From Nitrospirillum pindoramense (lineage in GTDB: Bacteria; Pseudomonadota; Alphaproteobacteria; Azospirillales; Azospirillaceae), in assembly GCF_007827955.1 (NCBI RefSeq), contig NZ_VITR01000017.1:92940-156939 (forward strand): a stretch of DNA of 64,000 nt, given 5' to 3'. Shown here in pieces: positions 35,155-45,053 of the stretch. The notes beneath the pieces are model-generated. The model searched no databases. It had not been told where the DNA came from and saw only the letters and a list, made by a program, of their open reading frames with translations. The translations under genes and the position numbers were made by a program. How positions within the stretch are numbered: the stretch's first letter is position 1; every line of letters starts with the position of its first letter.

Positions 35155-36843
35155 ATGTTGAACAAACTGAAGATTTCCCACCGGCTGGCGCTGTTCATGC
35201 CCATGCTGGTGCTGGCCCTGGCCCTGGCGGTCAGCTTCGCCTTGTCCACCCTGCGCACCACGCTCATGGACGACCGCAAGGAAGAGCTGAAGCAGATCCT
35301 GACGGTCACCCGCGGGATCGCGCAAAATTGGTACGACCGTGAACAAGCCGGTGAGATGACCCGCGCCCAGGCGCAGAAGGGCGCCCAGGACGACATTCGC
35401 AAGCTGCGCTTCGGCAATGGCGAATACGTCTACGTCAACCAGTACGATGGCGTGACCATTGTCCACATCAAGCGGGAGTTCGAGGGCAAGAACCGCCTGG
35501 ACTTCAGGACCGCGGACGGTGTGGAAACCGTGCGCCTGGGTATCGAGGCGGCCAAGCAGGGCGGCGGTTCCTTCACCTATACCTACCCGCGCCCCGGCAA
35601 CAAGGGCGGCCCGGCCGAAAGCTTCCCCAAGATGACCTACAGCCTGGGCTTCGAGCCGTGGCAATGGGCATTGGGCGCCGGCATCTACATCGATGACGTG
35701 GACGTGATATATCATGATATATTGACTGATATGCTGCTGCTGACGGCCCTCGTGGTCCTCGCGGGGGGGCTGGTCGCCTATCTGCTGGCGCGCAGCATCG
35801 CCAAGCCGTTGAAGCTGATCACCGAACGCATGGGGCAACTGGCCGATGGCGACCTCGGCGTCGACATCCCCCTGTTGAACGACAAGCATGAGATCGGGCG
35901 GTTGGCCCGCGCGCTGGAGGTGTTCAAGCGCAATGGCCTGCGCAATGCCGAACTGACCCAGGCCCAACAAGCCGAGCAGCAGGAGAAGTTGCGCCGGCAA
36001 CAGGCGGTGGAGGCTTCGCTGGCCGACTTCCAGCAGCGCACGGCGCAGGTTCTGGACAACGTGGTCAGCGCCTCGCAAGACGTGCGCAACCATTCATCGG
36101 GCCTGGCGGACATGGCGACGCAGAGCCGCGGCATGGTGGAAATGGCCAATAACGCCTCGGCCGAAACCACGGGCAATGTGCAGATGATCGCCAGCGCCGC
36201 CGAGGAACTGGCCGCCGCCGTGGGCGAGGTCAACAGCCAGGTCACCCGCTCCACCGACATCGCCGAGCGCGCCGTGGCCCAGGCCGAGCGGACCGGCGTC
36301 ACCATGCAGGGCCTGGCGGACGCCGCCCAGAGCATCGGCAACATCATCCAGGTGATCCAGGAAATCGCCAGCCAGACCAACCTGCTGGCCCTGAACGCCA
36401 CCATCGAGGCCGCCCGGGCGGGTGAGGCCGGCAAGGGCTTCGCCGTCGTCGCCAGCGAGGTCAAGACCCTGGCAAGCCAGACCACCAAGGCCACGGACGA
36501 GATCCAGGGCTACATCACCGGCATCCAGCAGGAAACCACCCGCGCGGTAGACGCCATCGGCACCATCGCCCATGTCGTGGGCGACATGCGGGCCATCGCC
36601 ACCGCCATCGCCTCCGCCATGGAACAGCAGGGGGCGACCACCTCTGAGATCGCCCGCAACATCAACCAGGCGGCCATCGGCACCCAGCAGGTGACCTCCA
36701 ACATCGTCGGCGTCGCCGGGGCCGCCGAACAGACCAGCCAGTCGGCCAACGCCCTGCGCTCCGCCTCCGAAGCGCTGCGCCTGGACGCCGACACCCTGAA
36801 CGCGGAGATCACCGGCTTCTTCGCCCGCCTGCGCGCCATCTGA
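35155..36843 (+). CDS. methyl-accepting chemotaxis protein with Cache sensor
   Basis: A 562-residue chemoreceptor. TM1 (LALFMPMLVLALALAVSFALS) is followed by a periplasmic single-Cache domain (about 35-185, including FGNGEYVYVNQYDGVTIVH and YSLGFEPWQWALGAGIYIDD), TM2 (LLLTALVVLAGGLVAYLLA), HAMP and the signalling domain with the highly conserved hairpin EIASQTNLLALNATIEAARAGEAGKGFAVVASEVKTLA. Cache_2 receptors bind small organic acids or amines. No cheB/cheR docking pentapeptide is visible at the C-terminus. An unusual AT-rich palindrome falls at the Cache-TM2 junction (35707-35722). Confidence 0.94.
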   Translation: MLNKLKISHRLALFMPMLVLALALAVSFALSTLRTTLMDDRKEELKQILTVTRGIAQNWYDREQAGEMTRAQAQKGAQDDIRKLRFGNGEYVYVNQYDGVTIVHIKREFEGKNRLDFRTADGVETVRLGIEAAKQGGGSFTYTYPRPGNKGGPAESFPKMTYSLGFEPWQWALGAGIYIDDVDVIYHDILTDMLLLTALVVLAGGLVAYLLARSIAKPLKLITERMGQLADGDLGVDIPLLNDKHEIGRLARALEVFKRNGLRNAELTQAQQAEQQEKLRRQQAVEASLADFQQRTAQVLDNVVSASQDVRNHSSGLADMATQSRGMVEMANNASAETTGNVQMIASAAEELAAAVGEVNSQVTRSTDIAERAVAQAERTGVTMQGLADAAQSIGNIIQVIQEIASQTNLLALNATIEAARAGEAGKGFAVVASEVKTLASQTTKATDEIQGYITGIQQETTRAVDAIGTIAHVVGDMRAIATAIASAMEQQGATTSEIARNINQAAIGTQQVTSNIVGVAGAAEQTSQSANALRSASEALRLDADTLNAEITGFFARLRAI

Positions 36844-36857
36844 CGACGGTCACGGGG

Positions 36858-36900
36858 GAAGGAAGGGCGGCGTTCCTGGCAGGGGGGCCGCCCTTCCTTC
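36858..36900. terminator. bidirectional hairpin between convergent genes
   Basis: A perfect 14-bp inverted repeat (36858-36871 and 36887-36900, 15-nt loop) lies between the stops of the chemoreceptor and the outer-membrane efflux gene. It overlaps the last two bases of the latter's stop codon and could end both transcripts. Confidence 0.65.
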
Positions 36901-38368
36901 AGGGCGCCTTGGTCGCCTGGTCCGGCAAGCGCGTCGCCTCATTGTCCGACGGCAGCGCCTCCACGCTCCATCCGCCGCCCAGGGCGCGGATCAGGGCCAC
37001 ATCGGCCTGCACTTGGCGGGTGTGGAGGTCCAGGCTGCTCTGCTGGGCTTCCAGCAGGGCCGTTTGCGCCGTCACCACTTCCAGATAGCTGTCGGCGCCA
37101 TCCCGATACAGGTTGGTGGCCATGTCCAGGGTGCGCTGGGCCGCCAGGGTGCCGGCGTCCTCGTCCTTGGCGGCGGCCCCCAGCCAGCGGATGGCGGCCA
37201 GATTGTCCTCCACCTCGCGGAAGGCGTTCAGCACCGTCTCGCGGTACTTCGCGGAGGCCTCATCATGCTGGGCCACCGCCTTGGCCAGGCCGGCATCCAG
37301 CCGCCCCCCCTCGAACAGCGGCAGGGTGATGCCCGGTCCCACCGACCAGAAGGCCATGGGCAGCTTGAGCAGGTTGAAGCCGGTGTCCTGGAAGCCGCCC
37401 ACCGCCTGCAGGGACAGGTCCGGGTAATAGGCGGCGCGGGCCACGCCGATGCCGGCATTGGCGGCCAGCACGTCACGCTCCGCCGCCGCCACGTCGGGGC
37501 GGCGCTGCAACAGCGTGGACGGCAGGCCGGTCGGCACCGCCGGCAGGGTGGGCGTCCAGCGCACGGGCGCCAGTGAGAACTGGGCCGGGGCCGCGCCCAC
37601 CAGGGCGGCGATGGCATGTTCCATCTGCGCCCGTTGCGAGGCAACCTGCGAAACCTGGGACCGGGCGCTGTCCAGCTGCGTTTCCGCGCGCGACACATCC
37701 ATGCCGGCGACGATGTTGCCCTGGAACATCGTCTGGGTCAGGCTGAGCTGCTTCTCATAGGCCGTCACCGTGTCGGCCAGGATGTGCGCCCGTTCATCCA
37801 ACCCGCGCAGGGCGAAGTAGTCGCTGGCCAGCTCCGCCTGCAGGCCAAGCCGCACCGAGGCCAGGTCGGCGGCACTGGCCTGAGCCGTCGCCCGGCCGGC
37901 CGCCACCTGGTTGCGCACCTTGCCCCACAGGTCGATCTCATAGGAGGCCGAGGCGCCGACGGTGTTGGAGCCATAGACATCCCGCTGGCCAGCACCGCGC
38001 AGCGGCCGATCCTTGGACTGCCGGTTGTTCGTCAGGCTGGCGGTGCCATCCACACGCGGCAACAGGCCGGCGGAGACGGCGGCGGCATCCGCTCGGGACT
38101 CGTCATAGCGGGCCAGCGCCACCGCCAGGGTGGGATTGGCCGCCTCTATCCTATCCTCAAGGCCGTTCAGCACCGGGTCGTTGAAGGCGGTCCACCACGG
38201 GCCACGCGTCACCTGGTCCGCCGGCTGGGCCGGCTGCCACGGGGCGCCGCCGGCCTCCTTGAAGGCGGGCGGCAGGTCGAGGTGGGGCGGCTGGTAATCC
38301 GGCGCCAGATTACAAGCCGACAGTGCCAGCAGCGCGCCGCCGGCCAGAAGGGTTTTGCCGAGAGACAT
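36899..38368 (-). CDS. outer-membrane efflux lipoprotein (NodT/OprM family)
   Basis: A 489-residue outer-membrane channel of a tripartite pump. A lipoprotein leader (LLAGGALLALSAC) is followed by NLAPDYQPPHLDLPPAF, the usual OprM/NodT opening. Helical repeats of the periplasmic barrel include ALARYDESRADAAAVSAGLLP and RAAYYPDLSLQAVGGFQDTG. NTVGASASYEIDLWGKVRNQVA is diagnostic. It starts 5 bp after the adaptor gene and completes the pump-adaptor-channel operon. Confidence 0.93.
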   Translation of the reverse strand: MSLGKTLLAGGALLALSACNLAPDYQPPHLDLPPAFKEAGGAPWQPAQPADQVTRGPWWTAFNDPVLNGLEDRIEAANPTLAVALARYDESRADAAAVSAGLLPRVDGTASLTNNRQSKDRPLRGAGQRDVYGSNTVGASASYEIDLWGKVRNQVAAGRATAQASAADLASVRLGLQAELASDYFALRGLDERAHILADTVTAYEKQLSLTQTMFQGNIVAGMDVSRAETQLDSARSQVSQVASQRAQMEHAIAALVGAAPAQFSLAPVRWTPTLPAVPTGLPSTLLQRRPDVAAAERDVLAANAGIGVARAAYYPDLSLQAVGGFQDTGFNLLKLPMAFWSVGPGITLPLFEGGRLDAGLAKAVAQHDEASAKYRETVLNAFREVEDNLAAIRWLGAAAKDEDAGTLAAQRTLDMATNLYRDGADSYLEVVTAQTALLEAQQSSLDLHTRQVQADVALIRALGGGWSVEALPSDNEATRLPDQATKAP

Positions 38369-38373
38369 GGCTG

Positions 38374-39582
38374 TTACCGGTCCGCCTTGGGCGCGGCGGG
38401 GGACGCCGCATCCGCCATCTTGTCCGTCACCCCACCCGCCCCGGCCAGGCGCACCGGGTCGCCCGACGCCAGCGTCTCGGGCGGGTTGTCGATCACCTTG
38501 TCCGCCGGCGTCAGGCCGGCCACGATCTCCACGCTGTCACCCATGTCGCGGCCGATGGTGACCGTCTTCAGCAGCGCCTTGCCATCGGGCCCGACAACGG
38601 CCACCTCCGCCCCCTTGTCGCTGGGGATCAGGGTGGTCGCCGGCACCTTCACCATGCCGGGGGTGCTGGGCACCTGGAAATGCACCTCGGCGAAGGTGCC
38701 AGGCGTCAGCACGCCGTCCGGATTGTCAGCCTGCAGCTCCACCAGCATGGTGCGCGACGCCTGGCTGACGGCATTGGCCGTCGTCACCAGCGTGGCGTCG
38801 AAATGCCGGCCCGGATATTGCGGCAGGTCGAAGGTGGCCTTGACCCCCGGGGTCAGCAGGCTGGCGAAGGCCTGCGGGATCTGGACGTACAGGCGCATGC
38901 GGTGCAGGTCCGACACCTGGAACAGTTCCTGCCCCACGCCGCCGCCGGCGTTGATCAGGGCCCCGACGTCGGTGGTGCGCGCCGTGACCACGCCATCGAA
39001 GGGCGCCACGATGCGCTTGAACGCCGTCAGCGCCTCCAGCCGGCGGACGTTGGCGGCGGCACTTTCCACCGCGGCGCGCTTGGCGGCACTATCGCCCACC
39101 TTCTCGTCCGCGGCCTGCTGCGACACCGACTGCGAGGCCACCAGCGCCGCCCAACGCTTGGCCGTCAGGTCGGCCAGACGGGCGGTCGCCTCGGCCTTGG
39201 TCAAGTCGGCCTTGGCCTGTTCCAGCTGCTGGTCCAGGTCCGGGGTGTCGATGGTGCCCAGCAGGTCACCCGCCTTCACCTTGGCGCCGATATCCTTGTC
39301 CCAGCTTTTCAGATAGCCGCTGACCCGGGCGTAGATGGGCGCCTGGGTGTAGGCCTGCAGCGTGCCCGGCAAGGTCAGCGCCTGCTGCGCCGCCCCACGG
39401 GTGAGGGGGGCCAGGGCCACGGTGGGGATGGCCTGGTCGGCGTTCCACTGTACCAGCTCGCGCGTCGCCCGGGCACGGTCGGTAAGGCCAACGGTGACGA
39501 TGGCGCCGGCGGCAAGCAGGGCCACCCCGCCCAACAGGGCCAGGCGGCGGGGATTGGGGGTGGTGATCTGGGCGGTGGACAT
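38374..39582 (-). CDS. RND efflux periplasmic adaptor (MexA/AcrA family)
   Basis: A 402-residue membrane-fusion protein. A single N-terminal transmembrane helix (LALLGGVALLAAGAIVTVGL) anchors it in the inner membrane. The lipoyl halves (YTQAPIYARVSGYLKSWDKDIGAKVKAGDLL and FKRIVAPFDGVVTARTTDVGALI) flank a helical hairpin (DLDQQLEQAKADLTKAEATARLADLTAKRW). The beta-barrel and membrane-proximal domains follow. It links the RND pump encoded upstream with the outer-membrane channel downstream. Confidence 0.93.
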   Translation of the reverse strand: MSTAQITTPNPRRLALLGGVALLAAGAIVTVGLTDRARATRELVQWNADQAIPTVALAPLTRGAAQQALTLPGTLQAYTQAPIYARVSGYLKSWDKDIGAKVKAGDLLGTIDTPDLDQQLEQAKADLTKAEATARLADLTAKRWAALVASQSVSQQAADEKVGDSAAKRAAVESAAANVRRLEALTAFKRIVAPFDGVVTARTTDVGALINAGGGVGQELFQVSDLHRMRLYVQIPQAFASLLTPGVKATFDLPQYPGRHFDATLVTTANAVSQASRTMLVELQADNPDGVLTPGTFAEVHFQVPSTPGMVKVPATTLIPSDKGAEVAVVGPDGKALLKTVTIGRDMGDSVEIVAGLTPADKVIDNPPETLASGDPVRLAGAGGVTDKMADAASPAAPKADR

Positions 39583-39649
39583 TGTCGGGTCGCTCCTATC
39601 CGGGACGGCGGCTGCGGCTTAGGGAAGATCGGGTCGAAAGGGGGCTGGC

Positions 39650-42600
39650 TCAGACGGGGGCCGGCGTGGCGTGACCATCCGGGGTGTGCCCGTCATGTGC
39701 GTGTCCCCCTGGGGCATGGGCGCGTTCATGGTCACGGGCATGCACCAGGCTGAACAGCGCCGGCACCAGGAACAGCGTGGCCAGGGTGGCGAAGACCAGG
39801 CCGCCGATGACGGCGCGTCCCAAGGGGGAGTTCTGCCCCGGCTCGATGGCCATGGGCGCCATGCCGATGACCATGGCCAGAGCCGTCATCAGAACCGGAC
39901 GGAAACGGGTGTGGCCCGCCTCCATCGCCGCGGTCAGGGCGTCGACGCCGGCGGCCAGCCGTTCCCGGGCGAAGCTGATGACCAGGATGCTGTTGGCCGT
40001 GGCCACGCCCATGCACATGATGGCGCCGGTCAGGGCCGGCACCGACAGGGTGGTGCCGGTGCCGAACAGCATCCAGACGATGCCGGCCAAGGCACTGGGC
40101 AGGGCCATGACGATGACGAAGGGATCCAGCCAGGATTGGAAGTTCACGACGATCAGCAGGTAGATCAGCACGATGGCGAAGGCCAGGCCGACGAACAGCT
40201 GATGATAGGCGCTGGTCATGGTGGTGACCTGGCCCTGGATGTCGACGTGGCTGCCGCGCGGCAACTCCGCCGCCATGCTGTCGATGGCCTTCTGCACGTC
40301 GCTGGCGATGGCCCCCAGGTCACGGTCCTTGGGTGTGGCGTAGATGTCGATGGTGGGCCGGACGTTGTAGTGGGTCACCACCGCGTCCTGCCGGCCCCGG
40401 CTGATCTGCGCCAAGCCCCCCAGAAGCTGGCTGGCGCGGCCGGTGCTGGCGGGTGTGAGCGGCAGGGTCTGCAGGCCGGCCATGGTGTCGATATCGCGCT
40501 GCGGCGTCTGGATGGACACGGGGTAGGAAATGCCGTTCTTGTGGTTCAGCCAGAAGGTCGGTGCCGTCTGGGTGCTGCCGGCCAGCGTGTCCAGCATGGT
40601 GGTGGCGGCGTCCTTCTCGGTCAGCCCCACCAGCCCGGCCAGTGAGCGATTGACCGATACCTTCAGCGACGGCAGCTGGAATGCCTGTTCGATGCGGGCG
40701 TCGGCCACGCCGGGAATGCGGGCGATCTTGGCCAGCAGCTTGTTGGTGTAGGCGCGGTTAGCCTGCAGATCGCTGCCGACGACCTTCACGTCCAGCGGGG
40801 CAGGCAGGCCGAAGTTCAGCACCTGGGTGGTGATGTCCGCCGGCAGGAAGGCGAAGGTCGTGCCGGGGAACAGGCGCGGCAGGTCATGGCGCAGGATGTC
40901 GACATAGCCGTCAGTCGGCGCGTGGTCCTTCTTCAGCGCGATCAGGATGTCCGCATCCTCCACGCCGATGGTGCCGCTGTTGCCATAGGCCATGTTGATG
41001 CCGCTGACCGGCAGGCCGATGTTGTCCACGGTCCCGGCCAGATCTTTGGGCGGGATGACATGGCGGATGGCGTCACCCACGCGGTCGCACAGGCGGCTCA
41101 TTTCCTCAATACGCAGGCCAGTACGGCCCCGCACGTGGATCTTGATCTGCCCGCCATCGACCGCGGGGAAGAAGTTCTGCCCCAGGAAGGGCGCCAGCCC
41201 GAAGGATCCCAGCGACACCACCAGGAAGCCGCCGATCAACCAGCGCCGGTTTTGCAGGCCCAGAAGCAGCAACCCCTGGTACGTCGCACGCACCGCCTCG
41301 AACCCGCGTTCGAACACCCGCTGGAACTTGACGAAGGGGTTGCGCGTGGGCGCGCCGTGGACATCGGTGTGCAGGCCGTGGCCGGCATGGGTCTGGTTGC
41401 GCAGCAGGTAATTGGCCAGGGTCGGCACCAAGGTGCGCGACAGCACGTAGGAGGCCATCAGCGCGAACACCACCGCCTCCGCCATGGGGCGGAACAGGAA
41501 GCCGGCCACGCCGCCAAGGCCGAACATGGGCACGAAAGCGATGCAGATGCACAGGAGCGAAACGGTGGCCGGCACCACGATCTGCTTGGCGCCGTCCAGG
41601 ATGGCGGTTTCGATGGGCTTGCCGTGTTCCAGGTGCCAGTTGATGTTCTCGATGGTCACGGTGGCATCGTCCACCAGGATACCCACGGCCAGCGCCAGGC
41701 CACCCAGGGTCATGACGTTGATGGTCTCCCCCAGCACGGACAGGGTGGTGATGGAGGCCAGGATGGCCAGCGGAATGGACACCGTGATGATGAGGGTGGA
41801 CCGCCAGCTGCCCAGGAACAGCAGGATCAGCAGCCCGGTCAGGCCGGCGGCGATGACACCCTCGCGGATCACGCCGCTGACGGCGTCCTTCACGAAGATG
41901 GACTGGTCGCCGATGGGGGTCAGGGTGACGCCGTCGGGCAGCGTCTTTTCCACATCGGGCAGGCGCTGGTAGACGCCGGCGATGATGTCGAGGGTGGAGG
42001 CGGAGCCGGCTTTCAGCACCGACATCAGCACCGCCTTCTTGCCATCCACATGCACGACGTTGGTTTGGGGCGGGCTGCCATCGTGCACATTGGCGACATC
42101 CCGCATATAGACGACGGCCCCGTTCACCGTCTTGATCGGCAAGTCATTGAAAGTATTGATATTAACCGGGGAGTCGTTCAGGTCCACCGGATATTCCAGC
42201 TTGCCGATCTTCTGCGTGCCGGCCGGGGTGATCAGGTTCTGCACCGACAGGGCGGCGGCGACGTCGGTGGCGGACAGGCCGTAGGCGTGCAGGGCCTGCT
42301 GGTTCAGGTCGATCTGAACCTGGCGGACCTTGCCGCCATAGACCGAGGGCAGCACGGCGCCCGGCACCGTCACCAACTGCGGCCGGATGGAGTTCTGGGC
42401 GATATCGTTCAGCCGTGTTTCCGACAGATGGTCGCTGGACAGCGCCAATTGCAGGATGGGCACGCTGGCGGCGTTGAAGGTCAGGACCTGCGGCGGGTTA
42501 ATGCCCGGCGGCATCTGCTTCAGCACCGTCTGCGAAATGGCCACGACCTGCGCCTGGGCAGCGTTGATGTTGACGTTGGGCTGGAAGAAGACCTTCACCA

Positions 42601-42874
42601 CCCCGAAGCCCTGCATCGACTGGGATTCGATGTGCTCGACATCGTTCACGGTGGAGGTGAGCGACCGCTCGTAATAGCCGATGATGCGCCCCGCCATGTC
42701 GTCGGGCTGCAGGCCGTTGTAGGTCCACACCACGGCGATGACGGGAATGCCGATGTCGGGGAAAATGTCGGTCGGCGTCTTCACCGCCGATGACACGCCG
42801 AAGATGAGGATCAGGATGGCCATCACGATGAAGGTGTAAGGCCGCCGCAGGGCGATCTTGACGATTTCGATCAT
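39650..42874 (-). CDS. RND-family efflux transporter permease
   Basis: A 1074-residue inner-membrane proton antiporter with twelve transmembrane helices and two large periplasmic loops. TM1 is IALRRPYTFIVMAILILIFGV. The proton-relay Asp pair is in LAVGILVDDATVTIENI. It is a close relative of the HAE1 family, although a His-rich cytoplasmic loop (NQTHAGHGLHTDVHGA) and a C-terminal tail with seven His in about 28 residues recall heavy-metal pumps. The substrate is undecided between organics and metal. It is the first gene of the operon with adaptor and channel. Confidence 0.92.
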   Translation of the reverse strand: MIEIVKIALRRPYTFIVMAILILIFGVSSAVKTPTDIFPDIGIPVIAVVWTYNGLQPDDMAGRIIGYYERSLTSTVNDVEHIESQSMQGFGVVKVFFQPNVNINAAQAQVVAISQTVLKQMPPGINPPQVLTFNAASVPILQLALSSDHLSETRLNDIAQNSIRPQLVTVPGAVLPSVYGGKVRQVQIDLNQQALHAYGLSATDVAAALSVQNLITPAGTQKIGKLEYPVDLNDSPVNINTFNDLPIKTVNGAVVYMRDVANVHDGSPPQTNVVHVDGKKAVLMSVLKAGSASTLDIIAGVYQRLPDVEKTLPDGVTLTPIGDQSIFVKDAVSGVIREGVIAAGLTGLLILLFLGSWRSTLIITVSIPLAILASITTLSVLGETINVMTLGGLALAVGILVDDATVTIENINWHLEHGKPIETAILDGAKQIVVPATVSLLCICIAFVPMFGLGGVAGFLFRPMAEAVVFALMASYVLSRTLVPTLANYLLRNQTHAGHGLHTDVHGAPTRNPFVKFQRVFERGFEAVRATYQGLLLLGLQNRRWLIGGFLVVSLGSFGLAPFLGQNFFPAVDGGQIKIHVRGRTGLRIEEMSRLCDRVGDAIRHVIPPKDLAGTVDNIGLPVSGINMAYGNSGTIGVEDADILIALKKDHAPTDGYVDILRHDLPRLFPGTTFAFLPADITTQVLNFGLPAPLDVKVVGSDLQANRAYTNKLLAKIARIPGVADARIEQAFQLPSLKVSVNRSLAGLVGLTEKDAATTMLDTLAGSTQTAPTFWLNHKNGISYPVSIQTPQRDIDTMAGLQTLPLTPASTGRASQLLGGLAQISRGRQDAVVTHYNVRPTIDIYATPKDRDLGAIASDVQKAIDSMAAELPRGSHVDIQGQVTTMTSAYHQLFVGLAFAIVLIYLLIVVNFQSWLDPFVIVMALPSALAGIVWMLFGTGTTLSVPALTGAIMCMGVATANSILVISFARERLAAGVDALTAAMEAGHTRFRPVLMTALAMVIGMAPMAIEPGQNSPLGRAVIGGLVFATLATLFLVPALFSLVHARDHERAHAPGGHAHDGHTPDGHATPAPV

Positions 42875-43323
42875 GACGGCGCCCCCGCGCTTAAACGGGA
42901 ACGGTCGGCGCGGGGCCGGTGGCGGTCATTCAGGATGTGGTGCGACACGTCTCGTGATCCCTCGAGAACGGGTTCGGAAAACCCAACACCCTGGGAAATA
43001 GGGGACGTTCCGGTTAATTGGGATTAAATAATTTTTTTGGTTGCAGTGCGAAATGACACAGAAGCCAACCGCCCCGCGCGGGCTAAAATGGCCGAGCGGT
43101 CAGGCCGCCATGCGATGGCGAACGCGGGCAGAGGTGGAACCCCCTCAGGGGGGCCGGCAACTGGAAGTGGAATCCCGTCGCTGATCCTGGAACTTCATTG
43201 CCGGGATCGATCGCCCAAGGATAGAGCCTGGCCGCCACCAGGAGACGCGGCTAGAGCATAACAACGGTGCGAAAGACACCCTTTTTCAACATGATAGTAT
43301 CCTGCATATTTTGACGCTGATCT
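42875..43323. other. divergent promoter region, pump operon and chemoreceptor
   Basis: No gene or strong repeat is seen in this 449-bp stretch. AT-rich tracts near 43010-43050 (AATAATTTTTTTGG) and near 43290 probably hold promoters. GGGTT-CGGAA-AACCC near 42971 is a minor hairpin. Confidence 0.4.
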
Positions 43324-45021
43324 ATGTTCCAGTTCACGGTGGCGACTTTGATATCCAATCTGAAGATTCCAGTACGCCTTTTTGGCGCGTTTGGAATACT
43401 AATAGTTCTGATAATTTCCTTGATTACAGTCTCCGTTATCCGTTTTGAGAGTATCAAGCGGGAATATGAGACGGCCCACCGCCGGTCGGAGGCGGTCATC
43501 GGACTGAAGAATGCCTATCTCAATGTCCGCCAAGGGCGCGTCATGACTTGGAGCTACGTGGCAACGGGTGACGAGTCCTATATCGCTAAACGCGACAAAG
43601 CCTTTGGGGATGCGATATCGGATATCGATACCGTGAGCCGGAAGATCCGCACCGATGAGGGCAAAAAGCTGACGCAGGCCTTCGCGGACACCGTGACCAC
43701 GTTTGCTGCGGATGCGAAATCCTTTGATGCCTTGCGGGCGCGCGGCGTCGCCGCCAATTCAGATGAGTTCCGCGCGGCAGTAAAGACGATCGATGACTCG
43801 GCCAAGCGTTACGCAGATGCCAACGACGCCGTTTCTCATTACTTCGAGAACCTGAATAACCAGAACGCCCAGGAAGTGAAGGATGTGATCGACCAGGCCA
43901 TAAGCCTGTCGATCACCGCCGGTACAGCGGGAATAGTGGCCGGGCTGGTGATGGCGTGGCTGATCGGGCGGGGGATCGTCAACCCCATCCGCGCCCTGCA
44001 GATGGCAATGGACCGGCTTGCCAGGAACGACACCGCCGTCGACATTCCGGGAACGGAGCGCAAGGACGAGATCGGCGGGATGGCGCACGCCGTCGGCGTG
44101 TTCAAGAGCAACGCCCTCGACAACGCCCGCCTGCGGGCGGAGCAGGAGGCGCAACGCGCGCAGGCGGCGGAAGATCAGAAGCGGGCGATGAACCGCATGG
44201 CTGACGATTTCGAGGCCAAGGTCATGGGCATGGTCCAGACCGTTTCCACATCCTCCGCGGCGCTGAAGAACGCGTCGTTGACCATGGCGTCGGCGGCGGA
44301 GCAATCCTCCAACCAGGCCGTCACCGTGGCGACCGCGTCCACGCAGACGTCGGCCAATGTGCAGACCGTCGCCACCGCCACGGAGGAGCTGTCCTCCTCC
44401 ATCAAGGAAATCGCCCGGCAGGTGACGCAGTCCGCCGCCATCGCCGGCGAGGCGTTCGACAAGGCCACCGCCACCAACGCCCTGGTGCAGAACCTGACGG
44501 GCGCCGCGGAGCGCATCGGCGGCGTGGTCAGATTGATCGACGATATCGCCAGCCAGACCAACCTGCTGGCGCTCAACGCCACCATCGAGGCCGCCCGCGC
44601 CGGCGAGGCGGGCAAGGGCTTCGCCGTCGTCGCCAGCGAAGTGAAGATGCTGGCCGACCAGACGGCGAAGGCCACTGGTGAAATCGGCCAGCAAATCACG
44701 TCGATGCAGGAAGAAACCCACAGCACCGTGACGGCCATCAAGGACATTTCCCTGATCATCGAGCAGATCAGGGGCATTTCCACCGCCATCTCCTCCGCCG
44801 TGGAAGAGCAGGGCGCCGCCACGATGGAGATCGCCCGCAACGTCCAGCAGGCGGCCCAGGGCACCCATCAGGTCAGCGAGGCCATCGCGGGCGTCACCGA
44901 AAGCTCCAACACCACGGGCACGATCGCGCAACAGGTGCTGACCTCGGCCGGGGAGTTGTCGGACAACTCGGAAAATCTGCGCCAGGAAGTGCAGGTCTTC
45001 CTCACCTCGGTGCGAGCGTAA
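43324..45021 (+). CDS. methyl-accepting chemotaxis protein with four-helix sensor
   Basis: A 565-residue chemoreceptor. TM1 (VRLFGAFGILIVLIISLITVSVI) is followed by an all-helical periplasmic domain (AHRRSEAVIGLKNAYLNVRQGRVMTWSYVATGDESYI), which fits the 4HB_MCP type. TM2 (ITAGTAGIVAGLVMAWLIG) leads to HAMP (IVNPIRALQMAMDRLARND) and the signalling hairpin DIASQTNLLALNATIEAARAGEAGKGFAVVASEVKMLADQ. It is a class distinct from the Cache receptor at 35155; both share only the signalling half. The 5' end has lower GC than the rest. No che genes are in the window. Confidence 0.93.
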   Translation: MFQFTVATLISNLKIPVRLFGAFGILIVLIISLITVSVIRFESIKREYETAHRRSEAVIGLKNAYLNVRQGRVMTWSYVATGDESYIAKRDKAFGDAISDIDTVSRKIRTDEGKKLTQAFADTVTTFAADAKSFDALRARGVAANSDEFRAAVKTIDDSAKRYADANDAVSHYFENLNNQNAQEVKDVIDQAISLSITAGTAGIVAGLVMAWLIGRGIVNPIRALQMAMDRLARNDTAVDIPGTERKDEIGGMAHAVGVFKSNALDNARLRAEQEAQRAQAAEDQKRAMNRMADDFEAKVMGMVQTVSTSSAALKNASLTMASAAEQSSNQAVTVATASTQTSANVQTVATATEELSSSIKEIARQVTQSAAIAGEAFDKATATNALVQNLTGAAERIGGVVRLIDDIASQTNLLALNATIEAARAGEAGKGFAVVASEVKMLADQTAKATGEIGQQITSMQEETHSTVTAIKDISLIIEQIRGISTAISSAVEEQGAATMEIARNVQQAAQGTHQVSEAIAGVTESSNTTGTIAQQVLTSAGELSDNSENLRQEVQVFLTSVRA

Positions 45022-45053
45022 GCCGCGACGGCGGTCCCCGAGCGCCGGTTTCC

